Positions 10,570-22,345 of a stretch of DNA of 64,000 bases are shown piece after piece. The notes under the pieces were generated by a model. It was not told the DNA's origin. It did not search any database and was given only the letters and a program-made list of their open reading frames with translations. The position numbers and the translations under genes are program-made. Source of the DNA: Diphasiastrum complanatum (lineage: Eukaryota; Streptophyta; Lycopodiopsida; Lycopodiales; Lycopodiaceae). The stretch covers positions 42,616,927 through 42,680,926 of the forward strand of contig CM055101.1 in NCBI GenBank assembly GCA_029204225.1. Direction: 5' to 3'. Every line of letters begins with the position of its first letter. Position 1 is the first letter of the stretch.

Positions 10570-12601
10570 AGAGAGTGGGAGGAGAGAAAAAGGTGGATGC
10601 ATATTCCACTCATGGAGGTGCTTCCAAAATTCTCACAAAACTTGAGCACTTGCCATTACACATGGGTAAAGCCCTCTTAGAGAGCTCGGGCAACTCATGC
10701 ATCCAAAAGGAATGAAGTTGGATTTTGTTCCATAGGAAGGCCTAGCACAATCATGTCATGTTGTGATAGATGATGGGATGCAAAATCAATTATCTAATCT
10801 CTTATTAAATGCTTAAAATTATTAATTAGGAATTTACTACTCCCATGAGTGATTGTGCTACTTCACAATGCACATCATATGACAATAAGGACTTTAAAAA
10901 AAAAAAGTTTGACCTTCTACAAAATTAAGGGCCTTAAGGAAAAATTCATGCACAAGAACCAACTTAGCCAAAATTTAAAAGTTCTAGCCTAATGGCGTGT
11001 CAATCATAATAGAACTTTGAATGGTACATCCTTCCCAACACCCATGAATGGATGCCAATTGACACAATATTATTAACTCTAACCAAAATGTGAAAATTGA
11101 AAACAATAAAAAGTTATTTATCTATTTTCATTAACATGCTTAGCTTATTGTGCATTTGATTATTGTTTATTTATTGATTAATGCTACTATGTTAATGTAA
11201 AACTTGTCAAGGAGCTCTGCAAGACTTTATAGAATTGCTAGATTTAGTTGCAATGTCATCTCATAGTGTCATATTTGCATTACATCAAAGAAATGCTCAA
11301 CTCAAAAAGGGCTTCCTAAAAATTCCCACATAAGAAATGTTGAATATTTTCCAAGTTAAAGTTTGTGTTATGGGACATTGTGCTCGGACAACTATTTTGA
11401 CTATGGGAATTTATATAGACCAATAAAAAAATTTAACAAACAAATTATATGTATACATTGAAAGCATCGATGACAACTTACAACTCATGGCAGTAGTAAA
11501 TTTCTAAATAGTAAATACAAGCATTTGATAGCAAATGAGAAAATTGATTTTGCATCGCATCATCTATCACAATAAACTTATCAATACACTACAACAACTC
11601 ATGCATTTTTTAGCACTTTTTTGGAGTGTTCTTAATCATTTTTGTGGCTATGTCACAGTGGTCAGCGGCATGACGTCTGGGGTGTTGACTGCCATCAATA
11701 TAAGGGTTGCAATAAGCAGTAGTAAAACACATTACAATTGAACTTAAATAAAGAGGTAACCACCAACAGATATATTGCTATTAATGAAAATTAGCCAAGG
11801 TCGGTATTTACTTCGGTATGTTAAAAAGAGGATGTTTCAAAATCTTTTGAAAAGATATGCTTATCAATACAATGAAATAAATATTTATAAAAAAATAGGG
11901 GCCATACATAGAAGTAAAAACCAAAATCATATACAATAACAATATTATGATTAATTACTCAACAATGGATCATGCATGGTAGCTCTCGTGTCATATGCTA
12001 GTTAATGATTATCAAGTAAACAAGTACAATTGCATGGATGAGCAATACAATTAATAGTATGATAAGTTGTCGTTCATCATTGTGTATCATCTATATTTTA
12101 TCTGCTGCTACATTGATATCCTTTGTTGCATCATGGGACAAATCCACCAAACTGAATAACTCTATCTCCAACTCTATCCACATATCCTCTATCGCTTCGT
12201 TATCATAAATAACACGATCTTTACTAGTTGATGGCGATGGTGACTACAAAAATGATCAAAGGTGTATTGTGCAAATTCAAATCAACAGATAATAACTCAT
12301 CATGAACGATATCATCATCTGCTTGAGAAACATTTCAAAACAGATCATTAACATCATCAACTTGATCATTTCATTTATGTAATGTTGCTGATTGCATGTC
12401 CTCCGCGATAACTGTATCCTCAAATATATTTTTGCTTTGAGAAACAAATTGAATTACATACCACCATTTGGGATCTTAACGATCAGAGTGAAAGACCACC
12501 TGTATAATTATCACCGTACACATTTGCTGACTTGTAAATAGTTTCACACATACAATTTTTGTATAGAACATTAACTAATTGACAAAGAAAGGCATTAATT
12601 A
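10570..12601. other. AT-rich non-coding sequence
   Basis: I see nothing beyond short A/T runs and small chance frames (for example 11535-11741). Confidence 0.5.
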
Positions 12602-12787
12602 CTTGAAAACATATATGTACATATTTTATTGTCACTCTATTCTTTCGTCATAGTCGTATTGGTCCCAATGCGACTATGACGAAAGAATAGAGTGGCTATT
12701 TTACCATTGACTCACTAGAATTTGGAAAAATTAGATACATTTGTTTTTCCTTACTGACAATGGGATATGTACATATATGTTTTCAAG
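12602..12787. repeat. nested inverted repeat with a 30-bp palindrome
   Basis: The inner palindrome has arms 12633-12662 and 12665-12694, two bases apart, complementary at 29 of 30 positions; the mismatch would be a G-U pair in RNA. The outer inverted repeat has arms 12602-12624 and 12765-12787, 23 of 23 complementary. The interval is lopsided, with 8 bases on the left and 70 on the right between the arms. It may be a foldback/MITE-type element or a hairpin precursor; no target duplication is obvious. Confidence 0.9.
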
Positions 12788-12955
12788 ATACACTTCTATC
12801 TTCTGATCACTATCAAAAGATAGACTTCTATCTTCTGTAGAGAGAGAAAAATCAATTTTTTTTAAGATTGGAAAAGTCTCAATTCTCCACCAAATCAGGC
12901 GAGTGAGGGCTCTAAACAATCAGTGGTAGATGGGCAAGGCTGGCACGAGAAGGGG

Positions 12956-13239
<284 letters not shown>

Positions 13240-14235
13240 CATGCTTATACATGAGTTCTCTTGGGTTCATCTATCCATTGGTGCACTATCTTGATGACCT
13301 AGGCGAAGGTTCAGTAGTGTTATTCTGGAAAACAACCCTTTGATCAACTTTTCTGAAAATTTTTAGAGAAATAACCTTCGTTGAACTCTCAGATGCAAAA
13401 TCTGACACAGATAAAGCTATGGTAAACCCGGCGAAGGTTTTTGACACAAGAAAATATAGTTTTTGTAATTTTGCGAGGGTTAAAATCAAGATTTTCTATG
13501 ATCAGAACAAGAAGAATCTTCACCGAACTCAGAAATAATATTTTACTATAAATAGAATGTCTTGAAAACTCGACAAAGATTTTGGTGAAGGATCAAGAGT
13601 AATACTAGTATTGTTACAAAAAAGTGACTTTTTTTGGCAAAAATATGGCAATATGACAACTGATCCTCTGAAAATCCTTCTATTTTTGGTATTATTCTTT
13701 GTCAACCTAGTAGTAGATAGATCTGAATCACACCTATGCACAGTGAATCAGACGAAGGTTCATTTTTCTGTATTTTTAGGGTTTTGGTAATTTTCCGGTG
13801 TTTTTCTGATGTTTCTGAAAATCTGCTGGGAATTAATCTTGGCCCTTCAAACTAAAGGTTTTGTGATCAAAACCGAAGGTGTCTACAACTCGACGAAGGT
13901 TTCCTGAATGAGGGCAAAAAGTTATCAACTCTGATGATGATTTTTGCCTCCTTTTGACCAAAATCTGACAGATTTGACCGATTTTTGTTGTTTTTTCTGA
14001 TATCTCAGATCCAAATGGATCTTAAGATGGTGATCCGAATAGCTTTCCCTGTTCCTAAATCAAATTAGATTTCAAACAAGTAAATCCACTCAAATCAAGC
14101 AAAATCACTCCCAAACTAATCCTAAATGCAGATCTAACAATAATTATGCAACAACAAGATGCTTAATGCAAGCTAACCATCCAACAAACATGCTGCAAAC
14201 TGAAAAATTGGCATAGCTCCCTGGAAGCGGCACTC
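13240..14235 (-). mobile_element. leader region of a Gypsy-type LTR element with repeated CGAAGGTT
   Basis: On the minus strand this lies downstream of a degenerate primer-binding site and LTR (14236-14760). It is non-coding and carries five exact copies of CGAAGGTT or its complement, at 13304, 13373, 13432, 13753 and 13894, with several one-base variants. A similar leader occurs at 17000-17796. Assignment rests on position and on that parallel. Confidence 0.45.
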
Positions 14236-14760
14236 AAATTGTAGTGGGTTTCTTTCCTTGCCTAACCTCAAACCACGATCTAGTCAATCTAACATCAAAG
14301 AGACGAAGTTAGTTGTCACGCGTAGATTCGTTCCCATGAGAGCGGTAGTATAGTTCAGATTTCAGCATGAATGAAGATCCACATCTAACTCTAACATCCA
14401 TTAACCCTAAATATTGACACTACATCCATTAACACTAGATCCACAACAAAGATAGCTTACTCTTTCTCTCTCGCCCTTTCTCTCTCACCAAAAATATAAT
14501 AACATGCAATCTCAATAACAATCAGATCCAACAATTAGCAAAATCCAAATAAAGCATGAGAGATGGAAGAAAAGTAATAGAGAGCAAAGACATTCATCAA
14601 TCCATTTCACAAGATAACCAATCTGCTTTATTGTAATGAGGAAATGAACATGTGTAGGAACTCGAGTTGGTCCCTTTTTATAGTAGAGAGGAGGACCCTG
14701 GCCTCTGAATCCTATTGGTCCATTTCTACCTCCCTAATTATTTAAATTTAAAAAAGAGTG
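14236..14760 (-). mobile_element. Gypsy-type LTR with degenerate tRNA-Asp primer-binding site
   Basis: Read on the minus strand, TATA-bearing sequence (CTATAAAAAGGG at about 14678-14689) leads through a CT/GA-rich stretch to GTGCCGCTTCCAGGGA near 14225-14240. This resembles GCGCCGTTGCCGGGGA, the site complementary to the 3' end of plant tRNA-Asp used by some Gypsy elements. The order matches the better preserved unit at 17797-18350. The outer border is uncertain. Confidence 0.45.
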
Positions 14761-14945
14761 GGAACCATCTAAATTGGAGGGAAACCCAACTTTATTCACT
14801 GACTTGACATTTAGGCCTGCGACATTAAAAGTCCCGCAAAAAGGCCTAAAGTCGTTTTATTGACTTTCTAATTAATCAAATCTATGTGTGATCATCGGGT
14901 TGGACTTACACACGCAAGGGTGCCAAATCCCGCTCACTTATTAAC

Positions 14946-15701
14946 TAGGGTTAGGGTTGCCTTGGGATCCGCAAACCCTCCAGCAATAAAACCTTTGATA
15001 GTAGTTTGAATTGATCATGCTGGAACCTCAATCTTACAGTACCATCACCTTCAATAGTGTGAGTATTATTGTCACCAAGATGAACAAATTTCTTCGTGCT
15101 GTAAGGTGTGTAGGAGTTGAAAATCTCGCGTTGATTGGTCATGTGTTGAGTTGCTCCAAAATCCAGAAACCATGAATCATCCATAAATGCGCTTTGGTCT
15201 TTGACCATAAATGCTCCTTCGTCCACTTCGACTTGGGGAGATGATGAAACTGTGTTTGCTTGTTGATCAGGTTGCTTGGCTACATTCTTCGCTTGGAGAA
15301 TTCAACAATCCTTGATCTCATGGTTATTGCACTTCTAATACCTACAAAACATCTTCTGTTTCAACTGTGGTGCGACACTATTGTCAAACTCCGTGTATTT
15401 TTGTAGATTGTGTAAAAACACTTGTAATTCTGTAGACTTTATAAAAACACGGAAAAATTCGCAGAACTGGATAAACAATGGATGAGGACTAAAACTGATT
15501 AGTCGATTAGTAAGAAGGAGAATAATCCAACACATTGCAATTGGAACATCATGATGGATGGAGTATCGCGGAGACTAAGAGGTATCAGTAGAAGACATGA
15601 TGATTGAAAGTAGGGGCGAGTGTATATCAGAAGGCTGAAAAAAAGTTGGTAAAAAGTTTTGGTAGGGTTAGGGTTGCCTTGGGATCTGCAAACCCTCCAA
15701 C
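14946..15701. repeat. pair of ~38-bp direct repeats bounding a Copia fragment
   Basis: The segment AGGGTTAGGGTTGCCTTGGG and its continuation to GCAAACCCTCCA occurs at 14946-14983 and again at 15664-15701 with about one difference. Between the copies are about 300 bp of unrecognised sequence and a Copia zinc-knuckle/protease piece. On the minus strand the 15664 copy follows GGGAAGATGTTGG, which looks like a polypurine tract plus LTR start. Confidence 0.75.
14984..15360 (-). mobile_element. Copia zinc knuckle and protease fragment (family A)
   Basis: On the minus strand this matches the family-A copy at 46721-50900. A broken zinc knuckle (stop within [13 protein letters not shown]) is followed by [20 protein letters not shown] and the aspartic protease motif. 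The catalytic Asp-Ser-Gly reads DFGATQHMT here, so the active-site Ser is replaced by Phe. The match stops at LLSKV and runs straight into the direct repeat at 14983. Dead fragment. Confidence 0.8.
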
Positions 15702-15705
15702 ATCT

Positions 15706-16006
15706 TCCCACGTGTGTACGGCCATATATAGCATATCCATGTCTCATTAATAATCTTCATTTCCCTCCATATTAAGAACCCTACCAATAATGTGGACTAG
15801 ATTCAATGTCTCAAACATTCAAATTTGAATCTACTAAACTTGACCTTCTACTATTTTTCTCACTTTCTAAAAGTGGTAATTCAAATACATTTGAACTAAA
15901 AAAACTTTGAAATGACAATATCTAAGTCTAATATGAAAATTGGCCTCAATTGCCAAATAAACAAATTTGACCAAATTTGACTAACCTAGTTGAAATCTTT
16001 CACACT
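15706..16006 (-). repeat. 3' LTR of a Copia element (minus strand)
   Basis: On the minus strand it begins TGTGAAAGATTTCAAC directly after the purine-rich GTTGAAGAGGGAG that follows the RNase H stop. It contains the TATA-like GCTATATATGG near 15722-15732. The plus-strand fragment at 12956-13140 is homologous. The far end is cut by the direct repeat at 15701. Confidence 0.65.
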
Positions 16007-16590
16007 CCCTCTTCAACTAGTTTTAGCATAGACTTTGAGAATACTCCAAGTGAAGTCCTATGCTTCATAAACAAGTATTTTCCCAATGTTTTGGTGAAGA
16101 TATCAGCTACACATTCCCTTGAAGAAACATGTTGAAGCTCCACCTCCTTTACCATGACTTGCTCCCTCACAAAGTGATATGCCACCTCAATATGCTTGCT
16201 CCTAGCATGAAATATAGATTGCTTGCCAGCTTTTGGGCTGATATGTTGTCACAAAAGATGATTGGGATCTCTGAAAAATCCAGCAAGTGAAGATCCTTGA
16301 TCATCCTCTTGATCCATACCATCTCTTTTGTGTAATGAGTAAGTGCTTTGTACTCAGCCTCACTAGATGACAATGAGATAGTGGCATGAAGATACAATGT
16401 GCACTTATGGATTTCCTATCCATTTGATCTCCAGCAAAGTCCAAATCTGAAAATCCATACAAGTTAGGTGATTATCCCTCATACAATATGCCAAAATTTC
16501 GAGTTCCCATGATGTATCTCAAAACTCTTTTTCTAGCTTCCAATGGTCTTCACTAGGATCTTGCATAAATTGGCTTAATCTACCAACACA
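16000..16590 (-). mobile_element. Copia reverse transcriptase end and RNase H (decayed)
   Basis: On the minus strand the order is QFMQDPSEDHW, RYIMGTRNFGILYEG, DFSDLDFAGDQMDRKS, then RNase H with SLSSSEAEYKALTH, and finally HVSSRECVADIFTKTLGKYLF. The pieces lie in different frames with internal stops, so the copy is dead. The coding end at about 16000 is followed by its own 3' LTR. Confidence 0.85.
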
Positions 16591-16682
16591 ATAGCTTAGA
16601 TCTGGTATTGTGATGGTTAGATAGATAAGTGAATGTAGTCAGTCGTAGTATAGGGGTCCGTTCACTGGGAGCCGCCCGTGCA

Positions 16683-16999
<317 letters not shown>

Positions 17000-17796
17000 A
17001 GAGAGCTTTATTGAGAAAAATGAAGATGATTACAATGGAAAATGGCCTCCTTATATAGTTGAGGAGGGAGGGTGATTTTTAGGCACTCAAATCCAATTTT
17101 CTGCTCACTGGAATCAAACTAATCTTCGTAGACTCTTTTGTGTCCTTGTCTCACTGAGATGGAACTTCAAAATTCTCTACAAAGGTTCTTGGCCACTAGA
17201 ATTGAAAATTTGGGTGTCTACGAGGGTTCTTCCTGATTTTCTCACATTTTTGCAACTTGGAAACCTTTGCAAGACCACTTATGCTGGGAACTAACCTTCG
17301 CAAGCATCTCTATGCTCTGGTCTTAGTGAGATGGAACTTTAGAGAGCTCTGTGAAGGTTCTTATGAAGATTTGAAAAAAAAAATTGATTTTTCAAGAGTT
17401 ATGGTTTTTTTTTAGATTTTTCAAGATATGTTTTGTAGGAACCTTTGTAGGCTTCTATGCCGGTCTGGGATAGTAACCTGGAGCTGTTGCCAGTCGTGCA
17501 AAGGTTGGTTCCCACTGGATTTCGAATAAACAAAATCTGATAAAATTTCTGCCTCTGTTCCCTCAAAAAATAGATTTGGGCTCTTTTTATAGTTGTTTTG
17601 GTTTTGTGAATGGATGCCAAGCCCTTAGAGACTATCTTGGGTCTGCACTACCCTCTCACACCTCCTCCGCTGGCTGAGAACAATCCAAGCACAAGAAATC
17701 ACACAAAACCAGCTAAATCTACCCCAAAAACCACCTAAAAACACTCTAAAAAAACAAAAACAACTAAAATGCAACTAAACTAGTTAGTGAAACCTA
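17000..17796 (-). mobile_element. leader region of a Gypsy-type element
   Basis: This lies downstream of the primer-binding site at 17797-17813 on the minus strand. It is non-coding, with spaced AACCTTCG-type motifs (near 17177, 17262, 17293, 17341, 17441 and 17499) like those in the 13240-14235 leader. A TATA-like CAACTATAAAAAG is readable near 17581-17594. No gag frame is recognisable before the GA tract. Confidence 0.45.
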
Positions 17797-18350
17797 TCCC
17801 CGGCATCGGCACCACTGTAGGGTGTGTAGATTCGGTTGGTGAGTAGCCCTTTCGCCTGTCAAAGAGGGTTAGAACACTAGATAGGTATCTAACTATGTCA
17901 AGTTGCTAGATTTAGATGCTTTCTACTCTTTTTCCTAACACTACTCCTTCCTATGCTAACCACACACACATCGTGATTTTGACTGAAAGAGAGGGAGAGA
18001 GATAGATAGATAGAAGTAGAAAGTAGAGAAAGAGGGAGAGAAAGAGAGTGAGGGGAGGTTAGCTCATTTGCTCATTGTGCATGCTAATGAAGAAACATTA
18101 ACTAATGAAACCAAAAACATGGAAACTAGAAAGCAAAGACACAAGCACACAAAAGCATTAGCAAGTATTGAATAGCAAATGAGGATGTTTATCTCCAAAA
18201 TGGTAGAGTTTCCTCCTCCTCATTAAGCATGGAATGGGTTATAAATTGTGCATTTTTATCTTTGGGTGGCCCTTGCCCCTTGCTTCCTATTGGCTACTTG
18301 CAAAAGATAGGATTGTAATCCACACCATCCATAAGAAACACAAATGAATC
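17797..18350 (-). mobile_element. Gypsy-type 5' LTR with tRNA-Asp primer-binding site
   Basis: On the minus strand TGGTGCCGATGCCGGGGA (17797-17813) differs at two positions from the classic plant Gypsy primer-binding site complementary to tRNA-Asp. The LTR ends with ...CACCCTACA just before it (edge about 17816). It runs back through CTTTGACAGGCGAAAGGG, a CT-rich stretch, and CTACCATTTTGG to about 18350. The plus strand at about 55200-55693 is homologous over most of this length. The outer border is approximate. Confidence 0.65.
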
Positions 18351-20184
18351 TATGGTGTAGGAAGAAACACACCCCACCTACCACCATTTGACTTTTGACT
18401 AATCACTTTGTAACTTAACTTTGGCTTTCTAGTATTATTTTTAATTACATGGCACAAAGTCAAGTTTATGTCCATAATTATTTACTTACAAGTGCTCATT
18501 GGGCCATGGGCTTAAGCATGCAAGATGTCATGACCCTCGCAACTATTTTCGACTAATTTGTTTATTTGCACCATCATGCCCTCAACACATGGGGATTGCA
18601 TGGGTTCATGCTCAAGACTCTACTATCTATATATTGAGGTAGAGATTCTCCCGTCGACATATTGGGTTTCCAGTTTCTCTCTTCTCCTCTAGCTTTCACA
18701 TGGCATGGCTTGGGGGCTAGATCCAGCTGTAAGTAGCCATAGGCTAGTCTAATAGTCAACTCCTAGTTTTCTCTCTATCTCTATCAGGGTTTATTTTACT
18801 CTTTTTTCATTTAGTGAAATAGTGATTGTGTGTGTTCTTCCTCAAAGATGGTCCATAGAACTAGATAAACCATGAAGTAATTGAGTCCATCAAACATTTC
18901 TTGACATAAGTCATTATAATTTAGACCCAACTCATTGCTTTAATCTCTAGCATCAGACTCAAAGTTTATTCTTGCATTTTCTCAAGATTTTAGTGTGTAT
19001 TGTTGCAAAGAATTAAACTCTACAAAGGATTAAAGAATTGTTAAAAAATAAAGATTGGACACATCATTATTCATTGTGCCATACATTCATCTCATTTTAT
19101 TGAATTAATTATGAAACTATTTTTTAATAAGCTACACTACATGTATTGAAAGAGACATTACCTTTTCTTCTAATACTTTTAATTTTAACATCTATAAAGA
19201 CATTTTTTAAGCAAAATTATAGTGCATGAAAAGTCCATAAAAAAGTTTTAGAATGAGATTACACCCCATAAAACATCAAAGTGTGGCCCATGAAAAAATC
19301 TCAGCCATGACAAGCGGTATGCCTCATCTTACTCTTTACCTTTGAAAAGGGATTTTCTTGTGACACTACCACCAAGTTCAATGGTAATTCATTTGTGGGC
19401 TGGCTTAACAACCTGGCCATAAAACTAAAGGCCACCAAAAAAAATCCCCTTTGAAAGTTTTCCCTAATATTTTTGCACATTTTTTAACTACCATTGTGAA
19501 CCATTAATGTACATAGAGTGGAACCAGAAGGAGTGAAATCTAGTCAGTTCCATTGCATAATAACAATCTAAATGTTTTACACAATTTTATTTTGTAAGTT
19601 GTATTCAATATTAAAACTAATGTTAGAGCAAATTGCAAATGTAATTTTCACACCAAGGAGCCAACATGTCTCTAAGTGGTATTGTGATTAGGTATCTACC
19701 ATTCATTGGAGATTGGCTTAATGTGTGGAAAATCTATGTGGTTATTGTGCTTTGTTTATATTGAAAGAAAGTTTGCATTTGTTTTATGATCAATCAATCA
19801 ATCACTCTTGTGAGTCATTAATAGACTCAAGTAAGGTCTAAAGTACTATACTTTGAAAATGGGTGCCATATGATTATATATATACATCGATGTTTAGAAC
19901 TCAGTGTCGAAAGGAAATTTTACTTGAAGGAGTTTTCTCCACTAGACCCCTCTTTTGGGTTGAAGACATTGTTTAGGAGGGAAGTTTAGAGCGTTTGCTA
20001 AAATTGCTTATCTATGTTGTTCTGCTAATACATATAAGCAATTTTCCATAGACATCGATAATAAATGCTCATGCTTGCCACAGATAAGCGATCTCCTTGG
20101 GATAATAAAGTCTATTCGTAAAAGGATACGGCTAGTTCTCAAGAGCATTGAGTTTGAATGAGGTGTGTCTTTTTTAGTGTTGTT
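18351..20184. other. AT-rich non-coding sequence
   Basis: No gene is seen. 18560-18830 has an LTR-promoter look (TATATATTGAGG, CT-rich follow-on), but I found no partner copy in the window. Confidence 0.5.
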
Positions 20185-20415
20185 TCGAATGTTCTTTATG
20201 TCCCTTAGCTATCTAAGAACCTATTATCAGTCTCTAAGATAACTGATGAGGGCTACGCTGTTATTTTTTCTTCTGAACAGTGTACAATCTCTGATGAAGA
20301 TACTACTCTGACTATGTATACTAGAGTCGAAAATCTATATGTACTCTCTGACTCAGTTGCATTAGCTTTACTGTGGCATGGTCAAAATACATCTCGATGT
20401 TTGACTATGGCATTT
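20185..20415 (+). mobile_element. Copia protease/pre-integrase fragment, plus strand (family C)
   Basis: Read on the plus strand it gives NVLYVP.LSKNLLSVSKIT, then DEGYAVIFSSEQCTI, and ends in ALLWHGQNTSRC. This is the conserved stretch between Copia protease and the integrase zinc finger. One stop interrupts it. It faces the opposite way to the adjoining family-A fragment and is too different in sequence to belong to it. Confidence 0.75.
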
Positions 20416-20439
20416 GAAGACAAGTTACAACTTCCTATA

Positions 20440-22345
20440 CTGAAGGTCTAAGTGTAATCGACGTTGTATATCTAAGAAAATCCTCTGGCGACAAGTCGTG
20501 CCTTTCTCCTGTTGATGCTTCCATCTGCATTGTACTTGACTTTGAAAATCCATTTGCAATCAACTACGTTTCTACTGGCAGGTAATTTGACAATTGTCCA
20601 TGTCTTATTCTTGATAAGAGATGAATACTCTTTATCCATAGCTTCTTTCCAGAGATCTGAATTAGGCTGACTAAGTGCCTCTTGGACAGATGTCAATTCC
20701 TGAACAAGATAGGTTGCAGACTCGTCGATAATCCTGATACTTGTAGGCTTGATCTGAAGTAGTGTAGCTGATGAAAATACATTTGGTACTCTAGAAGTAG
20801 AGCTTCTTCCTAAGATCACGAGGTATCTACGCAAAAGCAGTACATCCAAAAACTTGTAGGTTTGATAAAGAAGGTTTGAATGGTGTTTTGTCTGAGAGAC
20901 CTTTAATAGGACATATGTTCTGAATATAGGTTGCTGTTGACACAGCTTCAGCCCAGAAGGACTTCGAAAGTGTCACATGTAATAACATGCACTTTGCCAA
21001 TTCAACTAAGGTTTTGTTCTTTCTCTCAGCAAGACCATTTGATTGAGGCAAATAGGAGGTAATGTATTGTTGCTCAATGGCGTTGTTAAGTCAATACTCC
21101 TTGAATTTGGTGGAGATATATGCTCCCCCGTTATCTGACCTCAATGCTTTGATTCGTTTGTCAGTTTGATTCTCGGCGTGCTCTTTGAATTGTCTGAATT
21201 TGATGAAAGCCTTTGATTCCTGTTTAATAAAATAAATAGCTGTTCTTCTGGAGAATTCGTCAATAAAAGTAATGAAATACTTTGCATCTAACAATGAAGG
21301 AGTTTGCATAGGTCCACATATATCTGTATGAACAACATCTAACAGACCTTTTGTTGCATGCCTATGGTTTGATCTAAAAGGAATCCTAGCCTGCTTTCCA
21401 AAGATGCAACTATGATAGACAGGGAGATCAACCTTACCAGAAGGATAGTCGAGATCAAGAACCATGGATTGTTTGGACATGTTCAAAACCGATGCATAAT
21501 TCAAGTGTCTTAAGCGATGATGCCATAGTAATGCTTTATTGACTAGAATAGAGGTTTTCAAGACTTGACTAACTCAGAATAACAACGTGCCAATCTATAT
21601 AAGTAACCTTGCCTCTTGTTGAGTGCAAGGATCTTATTACTCCTATCAATAATTTTGCAATGATCATATTCAAATTCTACCCTATGACCTAAATCTGTAA
21701 TTTTACTTACTCATAACATATTTGTAGAGAATTTAGGAACATATAAGACCTTTGATAGTAGTTTGAAATGATCATGCTAGAATCACAATCTTACAGTACC
21801 TTTACCTTCAATAGTGTGAGTACTATTGTCACCAAGATGAACAAATTTCTTCGTGTTGTAAGACGTGTAGGAGTTGAAAATCTCACGTTGATTCGTCATG
21901 TGTTGAGTTGCTCCAGAATCCAAAAACCATGAATCATCCAAAAATGCGCTTTGATCTTTGACCATGAATGCGTCTTTGTCCACTTCGACCTGGGGAGATG
22001 ATGAAATTGTGTTTGCTTGTTGATCAGGTTGCTTGGCTGCATTTTGCGCTTGGAGAATTCGGCAATCCTTGATCTCATCGTTATTGCGCTTGCAATACTT
22101 GCAAAACATCTTCTTCTTTGACTGTGGATTTGATGATTGTACTTGACTTTGAGTCAGTTTCTGATTCGTTGCAGCCTTCTTGGAGCTTTTTTGCTTCTGT
22201 CACTTAGAGCCTTTGTTGACATATAGAGCCTGAGAGGAGGAAGTAGACAAAGTGTCTTGACTTCTTCTATTGTCTTCTTGTAGCAACATAGTGATAACTC
22301 TAGTAAGTGTAAAATCTGAGTGTGTGGATATGATCATCACCCAGT
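20440..22345 (-). mobile_element. Copia internal fragment: gag end, protease, integrase, RT start (family A, decayed)
   Basis: On the minus strand the order is: gag end with [15 protein letters not shown]; zinc knuckle CKYCKRNNDEIKDC, whose His is Asp; protease DSGATQHMT; integrase zinc finger with HHRLRHLN and YHSC, whose first Cys is Tyr; integrase core with HTDICGPM and SDNGG; then [13 protein letters not shown] and the RT start ([13 protein letters not shown]). Frameshifts separate the pieces, and part of the integrase-RT linker is missing. The fragment starts inside gag and stops inside RT, with no LTR at either end. Confidence 0.88.

Noticed and set aside
9662-10715. Overlapping long frames on both strands in the GC-rich block
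   Set aside because: High GC lowers stop frequency; the frames overlap on both strands, include translated minisatellite and contain no recognisable domain.
14946-14960. AGGGTTAGGGTT as an interstitial telomere
   Set aside because: Only about two units are present and the same words recur in a longer non-telomeric direct repeat.
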